Positions 1 through 9,800 of a stretch of 17,523 nucleotides of DNA are shown here, piece by piece. Source of the DNA: Dichomitus squalens LYAD-421 SS1 (Eukaryota > Basidiomycota > Agaricomycetes > Polyporales > Polyporaceae). A program made the translations under genes and the position numbers. Position 1 is the first letter of the stretch; each line of letters starts with the position of its first letter. Location of the stretch: the NCBI RefSeq assembly GCF_000275845.1, contig NW_006766908.1:9601-27123 (forward strand). The letters run 5' to 3'. The notes under the pieces were generated by a model that saw only the letters and a program-made list of their open reading frames with translations, was not told the DNA's origin and searched no databases.

Positions 1-1571
1 AGAGCGGCGGTCGGCACGAAGGCACGAGACCGACGAAAGCTAGCCTTCACGCAAGCAGCGACAGACTAGTCCCAATGACCAAGTTATACATTAGCAATCG
101 AAGAGAGATACAACGCTATGGTCACTCACCTAGTCCCAATGACCAAGAGGTCGAGATGGGGACTAGGGAGCGCCTAGGGGGGGTCCTTATATACTAGAGG
201 GGCTGCTTAGCAACCAAGGACAAGGCGCGAGAGCGAGGCAGTGAAGATGACAAAGGGGGAACAAAGGGCGAGAAAGAAAAGGCAAGGGCATGGCGATCAC
301 GGGAACGTATCTACAGTGTCCAAACTGGGATGAGCTAGGAAAGGAAACGGTCCGGAAATGGAAGGTGGGCGTCAAAGGAAAGGGAATGGGCGGCAAAAAG
401 GGGCGTCTGTCCAACGTCCGTGACACCTGCGACGTTCCCTTCACCGGCACAGTCAATCATTCGATTCAAGCTGGGAGCCCTGGAACACAGAGGGTGGCAA
501 TTCGTTCAATGCCGCGGCCCAAATGCTCACTCCTAAGTCGACTCGAGCTCGAACGTGTCGCTATTCTCCCGCCAATCATCACCAGCCTCTGCCCCTGCCT
601 CCTCAGTTCTTGAACTCCTCGTCCTCGCCCCATCTCTTTCTCCTTTGAATTCCCTTTGATTCTTCCTTCTCTCCATGCTCTATGTGCGCTGGCGACTCGC
701 AACACTCCACTGTGTTGCTGGGTCGCTGGTTAAACGCTCCGCTGCCAGGGATGGATGTTGAAATGGGATTATTCTGACCCATATCATCACTGCTTCTCCG
801 GTGATGATGGCATAACACGGGCACCTACTCACGGCGCTGTACGTCAGATGCTACTCCGTTCATCTCGGTTCATATTGACTAGTTTCTTTCAGCAATTGTC
901 GACAGGGCCTACTTGCAGCAATCCTTAGAACGCCCTTGAACATATCCTGCATTGTCAGCTATTTGACACCGATGGCACAGACTGCTGCTTCAATTTTCGG
1001 GCCAGCTTTATGGTCAAAAATTGCTCAGCATGGCTGACCCGCAACCTCATACATTCCTCCCGTCTTCTCCTGATCCAGACGATGCGAACTTCGTCATAAC
1101 CACAGCACACTACATGCACTCAGGTATCAGCCGCCCGCTGGTAGTACGTCCACCTGATAGCGGTTGACGTTTGCCCTGCGTCTCACTCGGGCTCGTTCTC
1201 GCCACCGCTGCCACACCTTGCCACGGTGGAACGAGGCGGGCGAGCCAACACTTTTTCCGTCAAGTTGTCTTTCGGGGACGGGCAACCCTGACTGCGCGGA
1301 GTAGACATGTCGCATTTCTGAGCCTCTGACTGCTTAGTCTTCACACCGTAGTGCTTTAGATTTCCAGGGGCTGACGTGGTATCGTACACAGCATGCATCG
1401 GTATCTACCAGGACTTTCTTTGCTGCCATCGAGAATTGAGGTGCGTGCCCTGGATTCTCCTCTGCACTCACCTCTACATAGGCGCAATTGTGTGATGGCA
1501 TCTTGTCTCGCAACCATGATTGAACGATAGGTACGCTTTGAATCATTGTGCATCAGTAAACCGTGCAGTCC
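1..1571. other. Intergenic stretch without a supported gene
   Basis: I see no coding region with a recognisable domain, conserved composition or consistent splice sites on either strand. The left end carries short direct and inverted repeats (listed separately). A TATATA-like stretch lies at 187-193, followed by a purine-rich run (about 236-375) that includes an ATG at 290 opening a 107-codon frame; its product resembles nothing I know. The remainder is ordinary mixed-composition sequence, with no tRNA B-box, rRNA or transposase signature that I could find. Confidence 0.5.
66..168. repeat. 18-bp direct repeat with adjoining inverted repeat
   Basis: The 18-mer ctagtcccaatgaccaag occurs exactly at 66-83 and again at 130-147, 64 bp apart. 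The second copy also forms an inverted repeat with following sequence: cctagtccc at 129-137 faces gggactagg at 159-167 across a 21-nt spacer. A TATATA-like stretch follows at 187-193. Such an arrangement could be a fragment of a transposon end or a regulatory repeat; no element was recognised. Confidence 0.6.
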
Positions 1572-1866
1572 CTTAATGACTTAGCGCCTTAGGCCACTTA
1601 GCTCTCCTGCACGTAACTCGAAGTTGCTCACCCTCAACTCCATAGAGTGTCTTTTTGCTGGAGCACAGAGTAAAGTAAAGGACCATTGAAAGCCTGTACA
1701 AGTGTTGTGACAGGGGCAAACGTGCCCGATGACGGCGCAGAACGTTTCCGCGCTCGCTCAACTTAATGGTCTTAATCGTGCATCTTAACTCTTACGACTT
1801 ACCCACGCTTAATGACAACTTAGGCGCCTTAATGCCCTTAAAGGCGACTTTAAGGGGCGTTAAGTG
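1572..1866. repeat. CTTAA-rich repeat cluster
   Basis: CTTAA occurs at 1762, 1771, 1784, 1808, 1828 and 1837, with the inverse TTAAG at 1860, so seven copies fall within about 103 bp. An imperfect direct repeat brackets the block: cttaatgacttagcgcctta at 1572-1591 and a version with small insertions at 1808-1831. The arrangement looks like a decayed mobile-element end or a local expansion of a short word. No open frame or transposase remnant lies between the two copies. Confidence 0.5.
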
Positions 1867-4455
1867 ATTACCGGTTTTCCTGATGACTGGTGGCTGCGTT
1901 TGGGCGCATACTTCCTACGTAGTCGTGCGTTGTTTGAGTTGATAAATATGAATGTCTGAAGCTATTTAGCCACTGCCCTGTGGTGATGTATCAGAGGCCG
2001 ATGTATGGCTGCGTGCCGTCCAGAACAACCCCCAGGAAAATGAATGCCAACAGGCTCAACGCGCAGCACCATGCTTTCATCGGGAGGAGATAGGTCTATC
2101 TGAGTGTCCAGTATAGACTCGAGTTCACCATGTATCATGCTAACGACTATCCAGGATTTCGCCCATCTCTATGAGTTTCTCTACATAGGACTGGTATGAG
2201 CAATGTGACGCTGAATGCCCCAGCATCAGCCAGAAACAAGCGCCTGTATCTGACTTATGCCGACGCTTCATCTCCAGGCTTGGGATCGCTGGGAGTCTTC
2301 CCTGATTGACTGAAACCTCTGCGCTATCTAGCGGGTATCTATCATCCTTTTCAAAGCTCCGAGACTGGTAGGATATTGCGGTTGTCATTATGCGATAGCA
2401 AGTATATCCCAACCTCACCAGCACCACAACCTCAAATCCACACAAACGCTCTCTTTATCTGGGCACTGTCTGATTTTCCTCGTCTTAGGCATAATCTGCG
2501 CTGGGGAGGGTGGACGAGTCCATCTGTGTTGCTATGACCATTTACTATCGAGCGTAAAGCCCATCGACCATCCCTTTACGATGGACGTCACTTTGACTCA
2601 CGCCTTCTGGATTCTCGCACTTCACCAGAAGCACTGTATGGACGGTGAGCACGCTCACCGACTTCTAAAATTGAGAATCAATGTGACCATGTGCAGCCAG
2701 TGGAGCCTTACTCGGACGTCGACGGATAGAAGTCCGTCTCTGACTTCCTCGGCATCTCAACATATGCGGATAGCAATGCCCCTTGTACATCCCATAATAG
2801 TCCCAGACATAGCGCGAATCTGGGTATATGTGCGCAGTCAATCTGTGCGCATTGACTCCAGCGGGGAAACTTCGGGATGTCGGCACGGTGCTTGCTAGTT
2901 CTAACAAAGGTGCTGCCATTTCAGGAACTATGCAATTGCGCATGAAATCGCTGACCGGACATCCCTTGGCTGACGAGTCTTGACCAAGACTCGGACCTCA
3001 TACGCATATATGATCTGATATTGCGTCTGGTGTGGTTACCGACTACCTGCTCTACCGGCCGCGCTCTAGTCGCGCATTTCTGGGCGCTCCGACCGACGGT
3101 CTTCTGCCTGAGTTAGAGATTCGCCGTGACTGCTGGACGCGCTTCTCAAGCAAATTTCCTGATCTTGCGCAGCAGGATGTCCGCTTCCGTCGCTCACTTC
3201 CTACTTGTCCAGATATGTCCTCATTCTGCCCAAGTGAGTCAGTGTCCTGCTAATTCTCTTCGTAGACGGGATCCACGACAACGCGGCGCAGATTGCTCAT
3301 CCTCCGCTTCTGTCGGTCTGTCTCCTGTGATTCGCGCCAGCCTAACAGACTGTGACGGAACTGCACCTTCTCCCGGGACACCTCCTCACCGGTGTGTCGC
3401 ACGGCCAGCCACCGTGGGCCGTCGTGGCCGCGAAGGCGTCATTCAATGCCAAACGGCGTCGGGCCCCATACTTCGAAACCTTGGCTCGCGCCCTCACCGC
3501 GCCTCCTCGCGGGCTCGCACGCCTCTGGTGGCACGCGGCTGTGCCACCCAGTTGTGTGACCCTGTAGGCTTGTGTGCGCTCGCTAGGCCTGCCAGCGCAC
3601 AGCTGGTCCCGGTCCCCCGGAGTCCCGCATCCGCATCGGGCGGGCGACTCATGTGGATTTCCCTCCGTACGCCTGCCCAGTGCCCACCATCTGAGATCCC
3701 AAGCTGGCGAGGCGCCCTCGGAAGGGCGCAGGACAATACAGCGTGCGGGAAGAAGCGAGCAGAACAGGCCGGGGTATACGTTCTCCCCTTATCCTTGCGT
3801 CTGCAGGGCTTCCGTGGACCGCTGCACAGCCGCGCTGATGAGCTGGCGTCCATAGACCGAGATTGTCGAGATTGGGGAGTCAAGATTGAGCTGCACCGGT
3901 GATTGGTCCATGGTGGTTCCATATGTCACGTCGCCGGTGTTGGACATGTGCCACAATAGACGCGATGCATTTTAACCTTGAAGCGCCCCCGCAATACACA
4001 TGTCAGTCTTCTCGGCTTGTGGATAGGCAGTTGTCACGTTGGCTAGTGGATGCCTTGCCATGCGGATGTGCTGGGAAGCCATGTCGGACCAGGAAAGGAA
4101 ACGGAGGTTACAGTGTGAGATTGGTTGTATTAGGAGTACAGTGCGTTGCGGACGTGTCTAGGGATTGGATATTGCGGAGGATGGTGTGTCTCAGAAGAGC
4201 TACGGGATACAACAGGTTGTAGCAACGACAGCTATTACAGGAAGCGGTTGCACGAGAAAGACGGGACTAGATACAGGTAAACAAGAGATCGCAGCGCAGA
4301 GAGATGACAAAGGCCGTGACGAGTAACTGACGAATACATATGCAGCATTGCGAGGTAAAAGTATGATATTCACGTTTCGAGCAAGGAGCCAGGTCCAAGA
4401 ACACCACTAATCAAGTGTTCGGCCTTTTGAGCACGAATTATACCAGATGCACTGG
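1867..4455. other. Intergenic stretch downstream of the transcription factor gene
   Basis: No supported gene. Open frames up to 258 codons exist (3126-3902, plus strand, opening at GTG), but their products are arginine-, proline- and serine-rich with no known motif and fit chance openness in GC-rich DNA. A perfect short palindrome lies at 2643-2660. The segment next to 4456 must contain the 3' untranslated region of the transcription factor on the minus strand; I saw no canonical AATAAA there. A five-base-arm hairpin (accag/ctggt, 4442-4456) overlaps the stop codon. Confidence 0.45.
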
Positions 4456-7400
4456 TTATTGTAGGTTCGAAGGCGGCATGTTTCCTATTGATTGCGCATG
4501 TTTGTCAGACGAGATGTCCCGCATGAAGCGCCAGAATTGCAACTCACCAAACATGGAGTATTGGTCGTACATCGGCTGCTGGTGCCCGTGGTGGTCGCTT
4601 GTCCCAGGCTGCGCGCCTCCGTGCTGAGACACGATCTCGCTCGTAACAGGCACACTGTAGTTGGTCTCCATCTGGCCGAGCGCCGAGTAGTCGTTCCAGT
4701 ACTGCGGGTACCGCTGGCTCTGCCGTTCCGAGCTCCGGCCCAAGCTCGACCCTATGCGCTCGTCGACGAGCCCAGTGCTGTACGTCTGCGGCAGCACCGA
4801 TGTCGAGATGCTGGAAGGGAAGCTCGCGAGCGACGATGAGTCTGTCGGCCAGCGGTCGTACGACGGTTGCAGGTACGAGCCGCTGCTTGGTGGCATCTCC
4901 AGCGATAGCGAGTAGCTCTGCTGAGCGTGGCTTGGCGCAGGGGCGGACGCGTGGCCTTGGCTGGTGTTCGATATGGCGGGGTAGTTGGCCTGCTGACGGT
5001 AGGCGTGATCCTGGGTGATGATCCGGGAACGGTCTGTGACAGTGACATCCTCCGAATCGACGGAGTCCGAAGCTGTGCGTTTGTGTCTGGGCTCCGAAAC
5101 GTTGCGCAAGCTGGGGAGCTCCGACGGGCGATCCAGCTGGAGTTTGGCACCTGTCAGGAGCTCCAAGGCGCGCCAGGCACTGGGCCAGATGACACTCATG
5201 CGTTTGAGGATGTCCATGCATTTGTCAAGTCCGCTTTGACCTTGCGGGTCATCGGGATATGTCCGCACTGAATACGGGCGCCGTGAGAATGCAAGCTAGA
5301 AGGTTGAACATCCGAGGACAACTCACGTGTAGCGACATGCATTATAGCCGCGGTGAAGACGTAATAGCAGAGGAAGACCGATGCCCGATTCGGCGAGTAG
5401 GCATCGCAGTAGACGGAGGCTGCAAAATTTTTGTTCCATCAGCGACGAACGCGACTCACTCGCAATGCTGACTTACCGATGCGAGAGATATGATTCGCCG
5501 CTTGCACGCACATGTCGTAGTGCTGGCGCGAGGTGACCTGGATGTTGGCCTCCCTTGCGGAGGACGCACTGGGCGACAGCCTGGGCACACTGATGAGTCC
5601 ATTGTCGCGAAGACACGCTACGAGACGATCACTTACAACTTGGTCGAATCCTGGATGTGTCGAATGAACGGCCTGTGGAGCAGGAGCACCGTACACCAAT
5701 ACTGCATGTGCAGCGTCAGGATGTGTGGCGGCGGTGGCGGGTTCTTCGGCGACGCGGGGTCGAACCGCAAGGACTCCGGCAGCTCGAGGCACCACTTCGT
5801 CAGCTGGCTATCCAGCCGAGTAAGCTCGGAAGGCCGGTTCACAGCAGGCTTAATCGCGTAGATGCTCTGGCATATCTGACTCAACACCAGCGCTGCAAAC
5901 ACAAACACACATATGTCAGCCACCCATCGCGATAACCCGAAACAGATACGCATGACTCACAAAGCTTCGCCGACTCGTCGAAACACGACAAGACGTACCC
6001 AGGCGCGGGCACGACCTCGCGCTTCCGCCGCTCCGTGTCCTCCGCGTCGAACACCTGCGGCGCCGGGTGCGGCCTCCACAGCTCCGTCTCCTCGCCCTCC
6101 TCCACGACGGGCAGCTCCGTGTCGAAGTCGCGCTCGAAGATCGCGACCGGGCGCCCGATGTACGTGCACACGTACTTGTCCATCACCACGCACCCGTACC
6201 AGATCCGCCGCCGCTCCTGCAGCTCCGCGCGCGAGAACAGGCTCCGGCCGACGCTCGTCCACTTCTCCGCGCTCTTGTGCAGCCCGAGGTCCTGCGCCAT
6301 CCGGACGGCCATCCCGACGTAGAGCCACGCCTGCGCCATCGCGCCGATTCCCACCTCGCGGTAGCCGAGGAGGAGGAGCGCCTGGCAGGTGCTGGGCCGC
6401 GACGCGGCGTAGGTGCGGTCGAGAATCACCTTCGCGTCCTCCATGTACTCGTCGCCAGCGGTCCACATCGAGCCGTCTTCTGGTGGGGGCGCCGCAGTGC
6501 GCGAGGAGTAGCGCGCCGCGAGGGAGAACATTGCGAGCAGCAGGAGGGTCGGTACGCGCCGCCTCGACAACCTGTGCGGGGACGACGCGGAAACCGGGGA
6601 CGCAGCGTCCGAGTAGACGGACTCGGCCCCTGAGTAGGGCGAGTCCGAGGACATGTTCCCATTGCGGAAGTCGTCCATGAAGGTTCGCTTGTGGACTATC
6701 GGGAGTACCGGGTGGACGTAGGTGAAGTACAACTCGAGCAATAGCTCCTGGGTCGCGAGATCGGGCAGCCGAGGCGCGAAGTCCTCGGACTGCCGTTGGG
6801 AGGCGCGTGCTGAAGGCGGCAAGGGGGGCCAAACTCTCGCCTTGGGGAACCGCCTATGGAACATGCGCAAGTCAGCAGGTAGGACGTGATTGCTGTCAAC
6901 GCTGATACTCACCAAAGTCCGCCCTCGTTCCGTCCGTCCTGCCTTTCCTTCACTCCGAGCAGATGCAGCCCGCTCATCTTCCCATGGAACCGCACCTGCT
7001 CGTCCTCGTTCAAGCTCAGTTGCCCCACCGCGACCGCCATCTCGTCCTCCCCACTCTCGTCCGTCTCCTCCATACTCTCCTCCCCGGCGGCGCCGTGGCG
7101 TATCGGAGAGCGCGACGATGCCGATGACGTCGAGCGCCGCGAAATCTCCGGTTGCACAGCACCGTCCCCATCGAGACGTCTGCGTTGTCTCCGCCCGTCG
7201 CTGCTCGCTGCCTGGCTGTCGGCCTCCTTCCGCGCAGATGCACTCGTGCCAGACGGGGGGAGCGCGCTCAAAGGTGGCGAGATGGTGTCGTCCCCTTCCG
7301 TGCTCGTCGAGGCGACTTGGCCGTCGGGCAGGAGGGTGTTACGCGTTGCCGCCGCAGTGTTCAACCGACTGATAACCTGATCCTGCCATTCGTTCGAAGG

Positions 7401-9083
7401 GCTAGCAAAGACATAGTCAGGATAGACGTTCATAGTCACCAAACAGGGGGACTTACTGCGTCGCGTGCACGACATTACCCTCGTTGCCGTCGCGCTGCTC
7501 TGGCGGTGGAGGAGGTCGCGCGCGACTCGTCGGCGCCTCCGCGCCGCGGCTGCGCCCTTTGTATCCGTACGGCGAGTTGTCGACACGGTTTATGATTTCT
7601 TTCGCCAGCGGGTCCTATTTTTGCACAGCGTGAGTACACACAAGAACGACGACGTCATAAGGATGCAACCCCGGCGCGTATATACGTGCGGCTCGCAGGC
7701 CAGAGCAACATGACCGTGCTACACCGAAGCCGCACGAACCCACGAGCTTTTCCACTCCACGCGCTTCTTACAGGCACCCCGTGGCTCGCGGCGGAAAACT
7801 CCGCCACATGCACGATCCGCTAGGGTTCTGAACGCGGTGCCGCGCGGCGGAGACGGGATCGTGCGACCGTACCGAGGTCGCATGGCTTCGAATCTCGCGC
7901 ATATACGCCGTGTATGGAGTGCGGACGCTCACCTCTGCAAGATCCTCGAGCACTCCCTTCGCGCGGCTGTCCTTGCTGCTGAGGAGGATGCCGATGAGGG
8001 CTTCGGTCTGATGCAGACGCGCCTCGATCGCGTCGATGTAGCCTTTGGGGGGGCCGCGCTTGCGCGAAGGCCCGAGAAAGGTACATTCTGCGGATAAGAA
8101 GGGCTATGAGCTCACTGCGCGCGTCATTGAGTGAGATGAAGACGAGAACGGGCAAGGTTGGCTGCGGCAGGCGCGACAGACTCGTCACTCGAGCAGAGCT
8201 TGCGCGACGTGCTCTTAGACGGAGCTCGCGCCCCCCAAACGGGGTAGAGCACGAGAGGGATAGAGCACGAAAGATCAGAAGAAGGCGAAAGAAGCCTGAA
8301 CTTACGGGTACCGAGCATGACGCAGTTCCGACACGGTTCTTGTGGGCTGCTCCGCTCGCACTTGCACTTGCTTTTCCTGCACTGGTCGCAGGCTTTGCTG
8401 CTGCGGCGTCGGACTTGTTTGTCCCCGGCCTTCCCGCCGACGCCCGCGCCGTATGGGGGGAGACCCATACCGCTCAGGCCCGCGCTAGGCAGGTCAGTGA
8501 GCTCGTCGCCGCCCTCGTCGTCGTACTCGTCCGCGAGGGTGAGCGCGTGGTGGTGGCTGCCGCCGTTTACGGGGGACACGGGAGAGGGGATGGTGTAGCG
8601 GTCGATGCCGGCGCCCCCATACTGGGACTGCGCGCCGTACGAGGACGAGGCGGCGGAGGAGGACGGCCAGTTTTGGTGAGACATGAAGGTGAACGGGGTG
8701 GGCGGAGAGGGGTGGGAGGGCGACGCGCTTTGGGAGAAGTCGGCCGCGCCGAAGCGGAAGAGCGGGTGGTTGGCGGACGGGGTGCCGGCGCCTGAGTGGG
8801 CGGATGAGGCCGACTTTACGTGGTGGTGGTCGTAGTTGGTGAGCGAGGATACGGGGGGGAGGTCGGATGACTCCTCGACTTTGATGGGTATCTGCGCGTG
8901 GTGCAGATGGGTGTGCGCGTAGGAGGGCTTTGGATAGTGGGTCGGGGGAGTGTGCTGCGAGTGCGGCTGGGAGTGGGGATGATGCGATGTTGAGTTGTGC
9001 GACTGTTGCTGATGCTGCTGTTGTGGGAGCGCATAGCGCATTGGATAGGACGAGTATGAGCCATGGGTAGGCGAATAGGTCAT
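4456..9083 (-). CDS. Zn2Cys6 transcription factor with fungal middle homology domain (XlnR/Rgt1-like), ten exons
   Basis: This is a nuclear DNA-binding regulator. Proposed exons (minus strand): 9083-8306, 8087-7933, 7614-7457, 7401-6913, 6853-5961, 5892-5637, 5580-5477, 5419-5327, 5267-4548, 4484-4456; the total of 3675 nt gives about 1224 residues. The N-terminus (residues 1-230) is rich in Gln, His, Ser and Pro. The zinc cluster has ligands C232, C235, C242, C251, C254 and C261 (CX2CX6CX8CX2CX6C), followed by a basic RKRGPPKGY linker and a heptad-like helix (about 275-300) likely to mediate dimerisation. RGPPKGY recalls Rgt1-type regulators (from memory). Residues 364-526 include an acidic stretch. 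The Fungal_trans domain spans about 563-780 (YVHPVLPIVHK; AWLYVGMAVRMAQDLGLH; RRRIWYG) and continues as a helical region to about 1020. The C-terminus is Ser/Gln/Tyr-rich. The ATG at 9083 is the first in frame and the first ATG on this strand for 717 nt. Target genes cannot be read from sequence; an XlnR-like label reflects family resemblance, not proven function. Confidence 0.93.
4485..4547 (-). other. Intron 9, 63 nt and free of stop codons in frame
   Basis: The donor GTGAGT begins at 4547, a consensus CTGAC branch site lies inside, and the acceptor AATAG ends at 4485. Its length is a multiple of three and the reading frame through it is open, so the spliced and retained forms end at the same stop codon. 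Splicing leaves a nine-residue last exon contribution (GNMPPSNLQ); retention would insert 21 residues. The strong signals favour splicing as the main form. Confidence 0.75.
5581..5636 (-). other. Intron 6 with two in-frame tandem acceptors
   Basis: The donor GTAAGT begins at 5636. Two CAG acceptors 9 nt apart, ending at 5590 and 5581, both keep the frame; using the upstream one adds three residues (FVPR in place of L at the junction). The 56-nt version matches the other short introns and leaves about 12 nt after a CTCAT candidate branch site, so I chose it for the model. The 47-nt version would place that branch site too close to its acceptor. Confidence 0.65.
7615..7932 (-). other. Intron 2 of the transcription factor gene (318 nt)
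   Basis: The donor GTGAGC is at 7932-7927, and the acceptor AATAG ends at 7615 behind a plausible CTCAC branch site. It falls between codons (E311/D312). The joined peptide LEDLAE-DPLAKEIINRVDN reads like family members I recall. It is by far the longest intron in the gene. No extra coding exon with good splice sites was found inside it, but a small alternative exon cannot be excluded. Confidence 0.8.
8088..8305 (-). other. Intron 1 of the transcription factor gene, splitting the zinc cluster
   Basis: The donor GTAAGT is at 8305-8300 and the acceptor CAG at 8090-8088, giving 218 nt. It interrupts the codon for Q260, so five zinc ligands are in exon 1 and the sixth (C261) is in exon 2. The intron is three to four times longer than introns 3-9 and carries a 10-bp word (tagagcacga on the plus strand, 8245 and 8261) repeated at a 16-bp spacing. 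The joined frame restores a canonical cluster, which strongly supports the junction. Confidence 0.9.
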
Positions 9084-9800
9084 TACGGTGCACAATGCGC
9101 GAGGACGATGTGAGATTGGCGGAGCAACAAAGGATGTTGAGGAGGAAGAAGGGATTAGGCGGCGGAAGGTACGGTAGAAGAACAAGCGACAAGGGGAAGA
9201 AAGAGCGGGAGCGAGGGACGGACCAGGAGGAGAGGATATGTGTTTGTTTGGGCGCCAAAGAAGTGGTCAGGAATCGTACAAATGCACGCGGAAGATCGAG
9301 GACTTACCGGTGGCCAAATAGACTTTGCGACCCTCGCCTTTCCGTTCTGGAGGCCGAGAGGGAGTAAATTTTACGGAGTCTGGGGTCTGGTTCAGACCGG
9401 TGTGGCGGGAGGAGCCTGAGCCTGGCCAGGCTGGCACGCACCGCTCACGTTCCGACACCGCGCGCGGCAGGGTCCCTGCTGCGGCACCCAATGACGGCGC
9501 ACCCTCAGTCACTGCGTCAGCCTCTTGTCACTGTTCTGTTCCAGCCGCGTGTCACACCCGCCGCTCACCTCAGCACTCCGGCGGACCCCAGAGGCCCCGA
9601 CGTCCCTGCGCCTCTCGGTGCCGAATCCAAGAGATCCGATCTTCTCACGCCCCCGTCTACCTTCCAGACTCGCTCGTCCGCGGGCCTCTTGGGCGCGCTC
9701 TCTGGGTCGCACAGCGGAGAGCAAGTGCAAGGCGTCGTGAACGGCAGCAAGAACAGCAACAGCTCCCCCCCGCCTTTTGCGACCCTCGCTCTTCTGTAAT
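9084..9800 (-). promoter_or_regulatory. Putative 5' leader and proximal promoter of the transcription factor gene, devoid of ATG
   Basis: Reading the minus strand toward the start codon, no ATG occurs in these 717 nt; the next one upstream is at 9803-9801. The part nearest the gene (about 9084-9260) is strongly pyrimidine-rich on the sense strand, as is common around fungal transcription starts. No TATA box was evident. A single GGTAAGT (9308-9302) resembles a splice donor, but no AG acceptor exists between it and the start codon. The extent of the transcript is inferred, not seen. Confidence 0.5.

Noticed and set aside
3126..3902. 258-codon plus-strand frame
   Set aside because: It opens at GTG, is low in hydrophobic order, matches no family I know, and competing frames of similar quality overlap it.
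4462..4472. tRNA B-box-like word ggttcgaagg
   Set aside because: It lies at the transcription factor's last exon with no A-box or acceptor stem around it.
5913..6832. Long overlapping open frames on both strands (5913-6680 plus, 6067-6633 plus, 5957-6832 minus)
   Set aside because: They are arginine/proline/alanine-rich shadows of exon 5 of the transcription factor, kept open by GC-rich third codon positions.
9084..9185. N-terminal extension of the transcription factor in the same frame upstream of 9083
   Set aside because: The extension contains no ATG; the first start codon on the strand is at 9083.
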